Assembly: GCF_012935715.1 (NCBI RefSeq)
Contig: NZ_CP052860.1
Location: forward strand, 4,154,001-4,218,000
Direction: 5' to 3'
DNA: 64,000 bases
DNA from: Pseudomonas sp. ADAK13
GTDB taxonomy: Bacteria > Pseudomonadota > Gammaproteobacteria > Pseudomonadales > Pseudomonadaceae
Under the pieces are notes generated by a model. It had not been told where the DNA came from and did no database searches. It saw only the letters and a program-made list of their open reading frames with translations. A program made the position numbers and the translations under genes. The number at the start of each line of letters is the position of its first letter. Position 1 is the stretch's first letter. This document shows positions 56,512 through 64,000 of this stretch, piece after piece.

Positions 56512-57267
56512 ATGTCTGAGGAGCGCGTCGAGCGCCTGCTGGCCGAGGTCCATGATGACTTCGGCATGATCCGCGTGCTGGAAGTGGCCGATTACCGCTT
56601 TCTCGAGTTTGGCGATGCCATCGAGCAGAGCTGCGTGTTTACTGCCGACCCGAGTTGGCTGGAATACGACTACACCCGCGCGATGTTGATTGGGGCGTTG
56701 TGCCATGAGCGGCCGGAGAGTGCGTTGTTCCTTGGGTTGGGGGCGGGGACGTTGACCCAGGCGTGCCTGAAGTTTCTGCCTCTGGACGATGTTGAAGCCA
56801 TCGAGTTGCGGCCGGATGTGCCGCGCCTGGCCATCGAGTTTTTGGGGTTGGACGATGATCCTCGGTTGTACATCCGCGTTGGGGATGCCCTGGAGTTACT
56901 GCCCACTGCGGAGTCGGCGGACCTGATTTTTGTCGATCTGTATACGGATGTTGGTCCTGGGGTGGGGCATCTGGCCTGGACGTTTCTGGAGAACTGCCAG
57001 AAGAAGCTCAATCCTGGTGGGTGGCTGGTGATTAATCAGTGGGCTACCGATGATGGCAAGCCGTTGGGGGCGGCGTTGTTGCGTGGGTTGTATCACCGGC
57101 ATTATTGGGAGCTGCCGGTGAAGGAGGGGAATGTGATTCTGCTGGTGCCGGCGGATCTGGATCAGGGGCTTGATGTGGCTGCGTTGTCGGCTCGGGCGGA
57201 GGTCTTGGCGCCGCGGTTGGGGTATTCGCTGCAATCGCTGATTAAGGCGATTCGGCCGGCTACTTAG
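56512..57267 (+). CDS. Spermidine synthase-like methyltransferase-fold protein
   Basis: 251 aa. Spermidine-synthase-like core: ADPSWLEYDYTRAMLIGALCHERPESALFLGLGAGTLTQACLKFLP with the GLGAG nucleotide loop, EAIELRPDV acidic pair, and ADLIFVDLYTDVGPG. No N-terminal membrane part. The usual gatekeeping substrate residues were not all found, so true spermidine synthesis is uncertain. ATG 56512 follows AGGAG. GC skews to G-rich codons at its 3' end. Confidence 0.8.
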   Translation: MSEERVERLLAEVHDDFGMIRVLEVADYRFLEFGDAIEQSCVFTADPSWLEYDYTRAMLIGALCHERPESALFLGLGAGTLTQACLKFLPLDDVEAIELRPDVPRLAIEFLGLDDDPRLYIRVGDALELLPTAESADLIFVDLYTDVGPGVGHLAWTFLENCQKKLNPGGWLVINQWATDDGKPLGAALLRGLYHRHYWELPVKEGNVILLVPADLDQGLDVAALSARAEVLAPRLGYSLQSLIKAIRPAT

Positions 57268-57307
57268 GTTTTTGGGGGTGTACATATCCGTTATTTGGGT
57301 AACGGCG

Positions 57308-58104
57308 GCTTATGGTTTCGCTCTTACAGCGACTCACTTTGGAAAAGCCCCAAAGTAAGCAAAGGGCTCTGCCCCGCCTGTCGGCACCTCGCCTAGGCTC
57401 GGTGTTCCCTCACTCCGGCATTGCTCCGCGGGCCGCCGCGACGGGGCGTCCCTGCCCCGTCGCGGCTAAACCGGCGTCCTGCCGGTTTACCCGCTCCTCA
57501 ATCCCTGCGTTCGGCCTCGGGCTGAGTGGGGCAGTCAGAGCCAGATCAAGATCAAAAGCAAGAGCACAGCGGCCTACAGGCCGGCTTGAGTGGTAGAAGC
57601 CAGATCAAAAGCCAAAGCCAAAGCGAAAACCAAATCTGAAACGGATGCAGCTCTGCTTTTCTGTGGGAGCTGGCTTGCCTGCGATGCAGACAACTCGGTC
57701 TCTCAGGTACACCGAGGCGATGTCATCGCAGGCAAGCCAGCTCCCACATTTGACCGTGCCCGCTGTAGATTTTGATCTTGATGTTGCCTTTGCTTCACAC
57801 CACTCAAGCCGGCCTGTAGGCCGCTGTGCTGTTGATCTGCTGTTGATCTTGATCTTAGGCGCCCCGTTAAACCACGCTGGCCGAACGCAGGTAGTACGGA
57901 GCGGGTAAACCGGCAGGACGCCGGTTTAGCCGCGACGGGGCAGGGACGCCCCGTCGCGGCGGCCCGCTTCGTGCTGCCGGAGTGAGGGCACACCGAGCCT
58001 AGGCGAGGTGCCGAGTGGTGGGGCAAGAGCCTTTTGGTTACTTTTGGGCTCCTTTCAAAAGTGACCCGCTGTAAGAGCGGAACCAATAGAAGCCATAACC
58101 AAAA
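57308..58104. repeat. Nested inverted repeat, about 800 bases, with a REP pair in its centre
   Basis: Outer arms (about 57308-57525 and 57880-58104) share long blocks in inverted order: GCTCTTACAGCG, CGGCACCTCGCCTAGGCTCG, GGCCGCCGCGACGGGGCGTC, GTCGCGGCTAAACCGGCGTC and CTGCGTTCGGCC. A second arm pair (CACAGCGGCCTACAGGCCGG at about 57566 and its mirror about 57808-57830) lies inside, and a REP pair (57662-57686 and 57724-57748) is at the centre. Identity of the outer arms is high by eye. Confidence 0.9.
57662..57748. repeat. Inverted REP pair at the centre of the large palindrome
   Basis: TGTGGGAGCTGGCTTGCCTG at 57662 and its exact inverse ending 57748, arms of 25 bases, loop of about 37. Confidence 0.92.
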
Positions 58105-58135
58105 AAACGGATATGTACCCCGCCCCAAGCCCCGA

Positions 58136-58927
58136 TCAACAGCCTTTAAACACCCCGGGCCGCTTCTCGACCATCGCCCGTACGCCCTCCTTGGCATCCT
58201 CACTGTTCAACAGTTTCTCCACCAACACCGGCAACCCGGCCGCCGCCGCGGTCTCCCCCTCAATCCTGGCCTGTCGCGCCGACATCAGCGTGGCCTGCAC
58301 CCCCAGCGGCGCCTGCTGTGCAATGCGGTTTGCCAGCGCCACCGCCCGGGGCAGCAAATCCTCGCTGGCCATCACCTCCTGCACCAACCCCAACCGCAGC
58401 GCCTCATGGGCATCAAATTCATCCCCCGTGAGCAACCAGCGCATGGCGTTCCCCCACCCGGCAATCTGATGAAACCGCAACGTCGCGCCCCCAAAAGGAA
58501 AGATCCCACGCTGCACTTCCATCTGCGCAAAGCGAGTGTTGCTGGCGCACAGGTTGATATCCGCCGCCAGCATCAGCTCGATCCCGATGGTCAGGCAATA
58601 ACCCTGGGCCGCGACAATCACCGGCTTGCTCACCCGGGGCCCCGCGAAAACACCCCACGGATCACAACCACCCAACGGCGGCTGCCAGCCTTGTGCCATG
58701 GTCGGGCCCACATTGGCCAGGTCCAGCCCGGCGGTAAAGTGGTCGCCATGCCCAAAGACAATGGCCACCCGCGCTTCCTCATTGCGATCAAATTCGCCAT
58801 ACGCCAGGCTCAACTCATTGAGCAATTCCAGGTCGAACGCATTGCGCTTGGCCACGCGATCCAGGCCCAGTAACAGGATATGGCCCTGCTGTTCACGGCT
58901 GACGCGGCTGCTGGTGGCTGGGTTCAT
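58136..58927 (-). CDS. Enoyl-CoA hydratase/isomerase (crotonase) family protein
   Basis: 263 aa. Crotonase blocks: GHILLLGLDRVAKRNAFDLELLNEL, GHGDHFTAGLDL (oxyanion loop), SKPVIVAAQGYCLTIGIELMLAADI (second oxyanion glycine) and RGIFPFGGATLRFHQIAG. At the catalytic Glu positions, Q occurs in AAQG and Gly/Ile in the second region, so the reaction may not be hydration. ATG 58927 gives a normal family start. Substrate unknown. Confidence 0.88.
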   Translation of the reverse strand: MNPATSSRVSREQQGHILLLGLDRVAKRNAFDLELLNELSLAYGEFDRNEEARVAIVFGHGDHFTAGLDLANVGPTMAQGWQPPLGGCDPWGVFAGPRVSKPVIVAAQGYCLTIGIELMLAADINLCASNTRFAQMEVQRGIFPFGGATLRFHQIAGWGNAMRWLLTGDEFDAHEALRLGLVQEVMASEDLLPRAVALANRIAQQAPLGVQATLMSARQARIEGETAAAAGLPVLVEKLLNSEDAKEGVRAMVEKRPGVFKGC

Positions 58928-59350
58928 GGCGTGTGCCCTCGGGCGCAAAGGGAGGTTTCGGACCGAAGGGCCCGCTGTTCAGGGTGAACCGTTTAAGCGT
59001 CATGACCAACAGGGCCGGGCCTTTGAAAAATAGACCCTGGCGCCCGGATGCGCAAAGCCTTTGATGCAGAGCCGTTCACCTGGGTTTTCCGATAAAAAAA
59101 GCTCCCTTTTTCAGCGATTTCCGGTATAGTGCGCGCCGGCCTTTAACCGGGCCGCGTTTAGGTAGCGCAATTCCCCGAAGTCAGCTTCGGCTGCACGTCC
59201 GCACAGCGGACTCTTCCTTGACGAATCTTTTTCATTCATTCGTTTTCGCAAATCCCCGCCGACAAAGCAGCCAGGGCGACTCTTGAGTCTCAACACGGCA
59301 TGCGCAGCTTTGGAGCATGGGTCTTTGCGGATGCACTTAGAGGCAGACCC
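58928..59350 (+). promoter_or_regulatory. Promoter and long structured leader of the DEAD-box helicase
   Basis: A -10-like TATAGT lies at 59125-59130 with no good -35 at 17 bases; start near 59137 would give a leader of about 215 bases. It contains hairpins CGAAGTCAGCTTCG (59177-59190) and GTCCGCACAGCGGAC (59197-59211) and a T-rich tract. Long leaders are typical of cold-induced helicase mRNAs. The part 58928-59090 serves the divergent hydratase gene and has no other feature. Confidence 0.5.
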
Positions 59351-61024
59351 ATGACCCAGGAAACCGGCGGCTTCGCCGCTTTTAATCTTAACCCGAATAT
59401 TCTTGCTGCCGTCATCGCGACTGGCTACGAAGAACCTTCGGCTATTCAGCAGCAATCGATCCCGATCATCATGGCCGGCCAAGACATGATTGGCCAAGCG
59501 CAAACCGGTACCGGTAAAACCGCCGCGTTCGCCCTGCCAATCCTGCACTGCATCGATCCTGCCAAGCGCGAGCCGCAAGCCCTGATCCTGGCGCCAACCC
59601 GTGAGTTGGCGCTGCAAGTAGCAACCGCTTTCGAAACCTACGCCAAGCAAATGCCGGGCGTTACCGTTGTGGCCGTTTACGGCGGCGCGCCTATGGGCCC
59701 ACAACTGAAAGCAATCCGTAACGGCGCACAGATCGTTGTCGCCACTCCGGGCCGTCTGTGCGACCACCTGCGTCGCGACGAAAAAGTGCTGTCGACCGTG
59801 AACCACCTGGTTCTGGACGAAGCTGACGAAATGCTCAAGCTGGGCTTCATGGACGACCTGGAAGTCATCTTCAAGGCGCTGCCAGCGACCCGTCAGACCG
59901 TACTGTTCTCGGCTACCCTGCCACAGTCGATCCGTGCCATTGCCGAACGCCATCTGCGCGATCCGCAACACGTGAAGATCCAGACCAAGACTCAGACCGT
60001 TACTGCGATCGAACAGGCTCACCTGTTGGTTCACGCTGACCAGAAGACCTCGGCTGTATTGAGCCTGCTGGAAGTCGAAGACTTCGACGCCCTGATCATG
60101 TTCGTGCGCACCAAGCAAGCGACCCTGGACCTGGCCAGCGCCCTGGAAGCCAAAGGCTACAAAGCCGCTGCGCTGAACGGTGACATTGCCCAGAACCAGC
60201 GTGAGCGTGTGATCGACTCCCTCAAGGATGGCCGTCTGGACATCGTTGTGGCGACCGACGTTGCTGCCCGTGGCCTCGACGTTCCACGTATCACCCACGT
60301 GTTCAACGTTGACATGCCTTACGATCCGGAGTCCTACGTTCACCGTATCGGCCGTACCGGCCGTGCGGGTCGCGAAGGTCGTGCACTGCTGCTGGTGACT
60401 CCACGTGAGCGCCGCATGCTGCAAGTGATCGAGCGTGTAACCGGTCAGAAAGTTGCCGAAGTCCGCCTGCCGGATGCCCAGGCCGTTCTCGATGCCCGCA
60501 TCAAGAAGCTGACCAACAGCCTGTCGCCGCTGGTGGCTGACGCTGAATCGACCCATGGCGACCTGCTGGACCGCCTGACTGCCGATATCGGTTGCACCCC
60601 GCGTGCCCTGGCTGCAGCCCTGCTGCGCAAGGCTACCAACGGTCAGGCCCTGACCCTGGCTGCCATCGAGAAAGAACGCCCACTGGTACCGAACAACGCC
60701 CCGCGCGGTGATCGTCCAGAGCGTACCGGTGACCGTCCGGACCGTGGTGATCGTGAGCGTCGTGCTCCGGTTCCATTGGCTGAAGGCCGTGCTCGCTGCC
60801 GTACCGCGCTGGGCGCGCGTGATGGTATCGCCGCCAAGAACCTGCTGGGCGCTATCCTCAATGAGGGTGGCCTGGCACGTGAAGCGATCGGTCGCATCCA
60901 GGTGCGTGACAGCTTCTCCCTGGTGGAGCTGCCGGAAGATGGTCTGGAGAAACTCCTGACCAAGCTGAAGGACACTCGCGTTGCCGGTAAGCAGTTGAAG
61001 CTGCGTCGCTACCGCGAAGATTGA
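59351..61024 (+). CDS. deaD: DEAD-box ATP-dependent RNA helicase (DeaD/CsdA-like)
   Basis: 557 aa. Q motif GYEEPSAIQQQSIP, motif I AQTGTGKT, Ia PTRELALQ, II DEAD in VLDEADEM, III SAT in FSATLPQ, IV-VI through VATDVAARGLDVPRITHV and HRIGRTGRAGR. After the helicase core comes a linker, a basic segment (RPERTGDRPDRGDRERR) and a DbpA/CsdA-type RNA-binding domain (RCRTALGARDGIAAKNLLGAILNEGGLAREAIGRIQVRDSFSLVELPED). It remodels rRNA and mRNA, often in cold. ATG 59351 follows AGAGG. Confidence 0.95.
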   Translation: MTQETGGFAAFNLNPNILAAVIATGYEEPSAIQQQSIPIIMAGQDMIGQAQTGTGKTAAFALPILHCIDPAKREPQALILAPTRELALQVATAFETYAKQMPGVTVVAVYGGAPMGPQLKAIRNGAQIVVATPGRLCDHLRRDEKVLSTVNHLVLDEADEMLKLGFMDDLEVIFKALPATRQTVLFSATLPQSIRAIAERHLRDPQHVKIQTKTQTVTAIEQAHLLVHADQKTSAVLSLLEVEDFDALIMFVRTKQATLDLASALEAKGYKAAALNGDIAQNQRERVIDSLKDGRLDIVVATDVAARGLDVPRITHVFNVDMPYDPESYVHRIGRTGRAGREGRALLLVTPRERRMLQVIERVTGQKVAEVRLPDAQAVLDARIKKLTNSLSPLVADAESTHGDLLDRLTADIGCTPRALAAALLRKATNGQALTLAAIEKERPLVPNNAPRGDRPERTGDRPDRGDRERRAPVPLAEGRARCRTALGARDGIAAKNLLGAILNEGGLAREAIGRIQVRDSFSLVELPEDGLEKLLTKLKDTRVAGKQLKLRRYRED

Positions 61025-61050
61025 TCCGCCCCTGGGCTGATTGATCGAAC

Positions 61051-61086
61051 ATAAAAAATCCCCGACTGGTTCGGGGATTTTTTTTG
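61051..61086. terminator. Bidirectional terminator of the helicase gene
   Basis: Stem AAATCCCCGA / TCGGGGATTT (61056-61065 with 61071-61080), loop CTGGT, six A before and five T after. Serves also the convergent dioxygenase gene. Confidence 0.93.
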
Positions 61087-61093
61087 CCTGCAA

Positions 61094-61861
61094 TCAAGCG
61101 AAACGATAGATATCCATGCCCAGCGCGCCCAGGGTGAAGCCTTGGTGGGCGGTGCTGAATTCTCCGCCGGCGCCCCGGGCGAAATACAGCGGCAGCAGAT
61201 GCTCATCACTGGGATGACTACGCACGGCATGGGGGGCCTGGCGGCGATAGTCGTGCAACGCGGCTTCATCGTTGGCTGCCAGTTTGCTGACCATCCAGTC
61301 GCGAAAGTCCCGCGCCCAGGGCTCGATGCTTTCCGGCCCGGCGTGCCAGTCCAGTTCGCCCAGGTTATGGGTGATGCTGCCGGAGCCGATCAGCAGCACG
61401 TCTTGTTCCCGCAGGCTCGCCAGTGCGTGCCCGACGCGGGTTTGCAGGGCAGGGCCCATGCGGCTTGGCAGCGACACCTGCACCACCGGGATATCGGCAG
61501 CCGGGTACATCAGCGACAGGGGTACCCAAGTGCCGTGGTCGAAGGGGCGCTGGTCATCAAGGCGCGCCTCCAGGCCATCAGCCTTGAGCAATTGCACGAT
61601 TTGGGTGGCCAGCTGCGGGTCACCGGGGGCCGGGTACTGCACGGCAAACAATTCCCGGGGGAAGCCGCCGAAGTCGTGCCAGGTCTCGGGGGCCGCGCTG
61701 CCTGTCACGAGCAAACCCTGGCTTTCCCAGTGTGCCGAGACCACCACAATGGCCTTGGGTCGTGGCAGCTCGGCGGCCAGGCGCTTGAGGACCGGGCCGC
61801 TGGCACCGGGTTGCAGGGCAAGCATGGGCGAACCGTGGGAGATAAACAGGCTGGGAAGCAT
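61094..61861 (-). CDS. DODA-type extradiol aromatic-ring-opening dioxygenase (YgiD-like)
   Basis: 255 aa. LigB-fold blocks: start LPSLFISHGSPML, IVVVSAHWES (metal-binding His), FDHGTWVPLSLMYP and IGSGSITHNLGEL. This is the 4,5-DOPA dioxygenase/YgiD branch, a metal-dependent cytoplasmic enzyme. No pathway genes lie nearby, so the physiological ring substrate is unknown. Ends 8 bases after the terminator on the other strand. Confidence 0.92.
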   Translation of the reverse strand: MLPSLFISHGSPMLALQPGASGPVLKRLAAELPRPKAIVVVSAHWESQGLLVTGSAAPETWHDFGGFPRELFAVQYPAPGDPQLATQIVQLLKADGLEARLDDQRPFDHGTWVPLSLMYPAADIPVVQVSLPSRMGPALQTRVGHALASLREQDVLLIGSGSITHNLGELDWHAGPESIEPWARDFRDWMVSKLAANDEAALHDYRRQAPHAVRSHPSDEHLLPLYFARGAGGEFSTAHQGFTLGALGMDIYRFA

Positions 61862-61963
61862 GAGTAGGGTCCTGAGGGTTAAGATGGGACCATCTTCAAT
61901 CAGATCATTGATCTAAATCTAATATAAGTTTTAGCGCTATTTGATCAAGTTTTAGGGTGAATC

Positions 61964-62620
61964 ATGGAACCTGGATTTTGGCATGAGCGTTGGGCGCGCA
62001 ATCAGACGGGTTTCCATCTACCCGAGGTGAATCCTTACCTGCTACGCCACTGGCCCGATCTGGGCGTGGCGAGCGGGGCGCAGGTGCTGGTGCCGTTGTG
62101 CGGCAAGAGCCTGGACCTGGTGTGGCTGGCGAGCATCGGGCATCGGGTGGTGGGGGTTGAGCTGTCGGAAAAGGCCGTTGAAGAGTTCTTCCGCGAGCAG
62201 GAGCTGACGCCGCAGGTTAGCCAGCGCGGCGCTTTCAAGGTCTTCCAGGCGGGCTCCATCGAACTGTGGTGCGGGGATTTCTTCGCGCTGGATGCCGGGG
62301 CCGTGGTTGATTGCACAGCGCTTTACGATCGTGCGGCGTTGATTGCCTTGCCACCGTTGATGCGGGCGCGGTATGCCGCGCATTTGAGCGGGATCATGGT
62401 CGGAGGCAGTCGCGGCCTGTTGATCACCCTCGACTATGAACAGACGCAAAAGGCCGGCCCGCCATTTGCGGTGAGCCACGAGGAAGTGAAGTTGCTGCTC
62501 GGCGCGCAGTGGAGCCTGGAGGTAATGGAGGAGCAGGACATTCTGGACGACAGCTGGAAGTTTGTTCAGGAGGGGGTCACACGCCTGGACGAGCGGGTTT
62601 ATCGGTTGGCCAAGGGCTGA
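61964..62620 (+). CDS. tpm: Thiopurine S-methyltransferase
   Basis: 218 aa, full length. Start [33 protein letters not shown] is diagnostic; SAM-binding [35 protein letters not shown], then [34 protein letters not shown]. In Pseudomonas this enzyme methylates thiols and also selenium and tellurium oxyanions, giving resistance. Divergent from the dioxygenase; the shared region is AT-rich. Confidence 0.96.
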   Translation: MEPGFWHERWARNQTGFHLPEVNPYLLRHWPDLGVASGAQVLVPLCGKSLDLVWLASIGHRVVGVELSEKAVEEFFREQELTPQVSQRGAFKVFQAGSIELWCGDFFALDAGAVVDCTALYDRAALIALPPLMRARYAAHLSGIMVGGSRGLLITLDYEQTQKAGPPFAVSHEEVKLLLGAQWSLEVMEEQDILDDSWKFVQEGVTRLDERVYRLAKG

Positions 62621-62631
62621 ATCGCGCCCAC

Positions 62632-62662
62632 AAAAAAGGGGCGATTGAATCGCCCCTTCTTC
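62632..62662. terminator. Bidirectional terminator between tpm and htpX
   Basis: Stem GGGGCGAT / ATCGCCCC (62638-62645 with 62649-62656), loop TGA, A-run before and TTCTTCTT after. Confidence 0.8.
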
Positions 62663-62671
62663 TTGTCGCTG

Positions 62672-63559
62672 TCAGCCGCGACGACGCAGTGCGTCAATCC
62701 GCTCTTCCAGCGGTGGGTGGCTCATGAACAGGCGAGCCATGCCCTGCTTGATGCCACCGTTGATGCCAAAGGCCGTCAGGGTGTTCGGCATGTGCACCGG
62801 CAAGCCCTGTTCGGAGCGCAGGTGTTGCAGGGCGCTGATCATGGCGCCGGTACCGGCCAGGCGTGCACCGGCTTCGTCTGCGCGGAACTCCCGTTTGCGT
62901 GAGAACCACATCACGATCGAGCTGGCGAGGAAGCCCAGCACCAGTTCGGCGAAGATGGTCGCCACGTAGTAGGCCATGCCTTGGCCCTGTTCGTTCTTGA
63001 AGATCACCTTGTCGACAAAGTTGCCGATGATCCGCGCGAAGAACATCACGAAGGTGTTCACCACGCCCTGCACCAGTGCCAGGGTGACCATGTCACCGTT
63101 GGCGACGTGGCCGATCTCGTGGGCCAGCACCGCCTTGATCTCGTCGGGCGAGAACCGCTCCAGCAAGCCCTGGCTGACGGCTACCAACGCGTCGTTCTTG
63201 TTCCAGCCGGTGGCAAAGGCGTTGGCTTCATAGGCCGGGAAGATCCCGACTTCGGGCATCTTGATCCCGGCTTCGCGGGACAGTTGCTCGACGGTTTGCA
63301 GCAGCCATTGCTCATGCCGGGTACGTGGCTGGGTGATGATCTGGGTGCTGGTGCTCATCTTCGCCATCCACTTGGAGATGAACAGCGAGAAAATCGAACC
63401 GGCGAAACCAAAGACCGCACAGAAGATCAGCAGCTGATTGAGGTTCAGATCAACCCCGTTGGCCGCCATGATCCCATTGAAGCCGAAAAGGCTCAGCGTG
63501 ATGCTGGCAATCAGCACGACCGCCAGGTTAGTGGCCAAGAACAGCAGAATGCGCATCAT
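62672..63559 (-). CDS. htpX: Membrane zinc protease HtpX
   Basis: 295 aa. Two N-terminal spans (about 4-26 and 42-62), zinc motif HEIGH at 147-151 ([14 protein letters not shown]), two further hydrophobic segments (about 158-180 and 195-217) and the third ligand Glu in [10 protein letters not shown]. Degrades damaged inner-membrane proteins together with FtsH. A GAGGAGAATTC site precedes ATG 63559. Stress-inducible in relatives. Confidence 0.96.
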   Translation of the reverse strand: MMRILLFLATNLAVVLIASITLSLFGFNGIMAANGVDLNLNQLLIFCAVFGFAGSIFSLFISKWMAKMSTSTQIITQPRTRHEQWLLQTVEQLSREAGIKMPEVGIFPAYEANAFATGWNKNDALVAVSQGLLERFSPDEIKAVLAHEIGHVANGDMVTLALVQGVVNTFVMFFARIIGNFVDKVIFKNEQGQGMAYYVATIFAELVLGFLASSIVMWFSRKREFRADEAGARLAGTGAMISALQHLRSEQGLPVHMPNTLTAFGINGGIKQGMARLFMSHPPLEERIDALRRRG

Positions 63560-63873
63560 GGTTGTAGAATTCTCCTCATGCTTAATATGTCGCGTACTGC
63601 GGGGTATATAAGGTGCGGCATGGGGCTATTCAACCGAGGGACTATTTCAAACTGTGTCCTACAGCTTGAATGTAGAGCCTTGAAGGGAATTTCCGAAGCT
63701 ATGGGTGGCCCGGGCGTTCCGCTCCATTGCCTTGCGGCCCTGTAATTATAGGGTGATGCCGGAACAAGGGGCGAACCGGTAAGTGTAAAAGGTGCAGGGG
63801 CCTGCACAGGGCAGAGAAGTGTTGCCAGATAATCGCCGTACGACCGCGAGTGGGCCGTACGGCGCAATGTTCG
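63560..63873. other. 314-base gap between htpX and the aminotransferase gene
   Basis: Holds the htpX promoter and leader. Two small hairpins are visible: GTGCAGGGGCCTGCAC (63792-63807) and CGCCGTAC / GTACGGCG (63834-63841 with 63857-63864), the latter perhaps a weak end for the aminotransferase transcript. No gene supported. Confidence 0.55.
63605..63633 (-). promoter_or_regulatory. htpX: Promoter of htpX
   Basis: On the minus strand: TTGAAT (63628-63633), 17-base spacer, TATATA (63605-63610). The -35 and the CCCCAT just after it partly resemble a heat-shock sigma-32 promoter (CTTGAA..CCCCAT), so dual control is possible. Confidence 0.65.
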
Positions 63874-64000
63874 TTACTGGCGATAGGACTTCAGGAAATG
63901 GCCGATACGACCGATGGCCATCTCCAGGTCATCCACCCGCGGCAAGGTGACCACCCGGAAGTGATCCGGCCACGGCCAGTTGAACGCCGTGCCCTGGACC
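63874..64000 (-). CDS. C-terminal end of a PLP-dependent aminotransferase (AlaA-like), cut by the window edge
   Basis: Only the last 41 codons are visible: VQGTAFNWPWPDHFRVV.. ending in FLKSYRQ. The GTAFNWPWPDHFRVVTLP stretch is the conserved C-terminus of AlaA/YfbQ-type class I aminotransferases that make alanine from pyruvate. Gene order htpX then this aminotransferase is as in P. aeruginosa. The catalytic lysine lies outside. Confidence 0.82.
   Translation of the reverse strand, partial: VQGTAFNWPWPDHFRVVTLPRVDDLEMAIGRIGHFLKSYRQ

Larger units (their letters stand above)
57268..58135. other. 868-base gap occupied by a large inverted repeat
   Basis: No gene is supported. Short frames in it (for example around 57312-57596 and 57703-58203) are products of the repeat sequence, since they run through both arms. 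Nearly all of the gap is the nested repeat described separately. Confidence 0.7.

Noticed and set aside
57312..58203. Short hypothetical frames in the 57.3-58.1 kb repeat
   Set aside because: They occur in mirrored form in both arms of the inverted repeat and carry repeat-derived peptide (for example APRLGSV..PHSG), not protein-like sequence.
59111..61093. 660-codon frame antisense to the DEAD-box helicase
   Set aside because: Runs through the terminator and the whole helicase in the opposite sense; no family pattern.

Overview
The window is a chromosomal segment of a fluorescent Pseudomonas (P. fluorescens group). Support comes from GC-rich coding with typical Pseudomonas codon use, REP elements of the GTGGGAGC..GCTTGCCCGC and GTGGCGAGGGAGC types, kdpFABC-DE, oprI, earP-efp, ohr/ohrR and htpX, and a gene order that matches blocks I know from P. 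aeruginosa (oprI, efp, ohr, class II DAHP synthase, DEAD-box helicase, tpm, htpX). No rRNA, tRNA, insertion sequence, integrase or CRISPR array was seen. The first and last genes are cut by the window edges.

Layout. 1-8.35 kb: the 3' end of a beta-helix (tailspike-like) gene, then a visibly AT-richer O-antigen cluster: QdtA/FdtA-type sugar isomerase, GNAT acyltransferase, FemAB-like transferase, DegT aminotransferase, Wzx flippase, GT2 glycosyltransferase and EpsG/Wzy-like polymerase. It ends in a strong terminator and comEA. Together these genes would make a dTDP-3-amino-3,6-dideoxyhexose, acylate it, flip the repeat unit and polymerise it. 8.4-10.7 kb: TetR regulator, small membrane protein and ethanolamine-type permease. 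11.0-19.1 kb: kdpF-A-B-C and kdpD-E, high-affinity K+ uptake with its two-component system, with REP pairs between the parts. 19.2-28 kb: patatin phospholipase, lipoprotein, CHAD protein, thioesterase, chemoreceptor, TatD, MltF-like transglycosylase, DoxX, and a 102-aa protein behind a highly structured leader. 28-33 kb: a Gld-type ABC exporter set divergent from a coiled-coil protein, then greB. 33.7-39.3 kb: YbbP/YbbA with TesA, an L,D-transpeptidase and oprI. 40-48.7 kb: class I DAHP synthase, PilZ protein, panE, 5'-nucleotidase, Usp, cysB, GreA-like protein, earP and efp. 48.7-57.3 kb: esterase, ohr/ohrR, two LysR regulators, TauE-type exporter, YcaQ glycosylase, class II DAHP synthase and a spermidine-synthase-like protein. 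57.3-58.1 kb: a nested inverted repeat of about 0.8 kb with a REP pair at its centre. 58.1-64 kb: enoyl-CoA hydratase, DEAD-box helicase, DODA-type dioxygenase, tpm, htpX and the end of an aminotransferase.

The most interesting signal is the leader at 27546-27705. It has the arrangement of a SAM-II/SAM-V type pseudoknot riboswitch, with an extra helical insertion, directly followed by a stem that covers the Shine-Dalgarno sequence of a short protein with a faint methyltransferase look. Second are the giant nested palindrome at 57.3-58.1 kb and the Gld-like ABC system, whose ATPase has altered signature and H-loop motifs. Everything is read by eye; family names rest on remembered signatures, not on searches.
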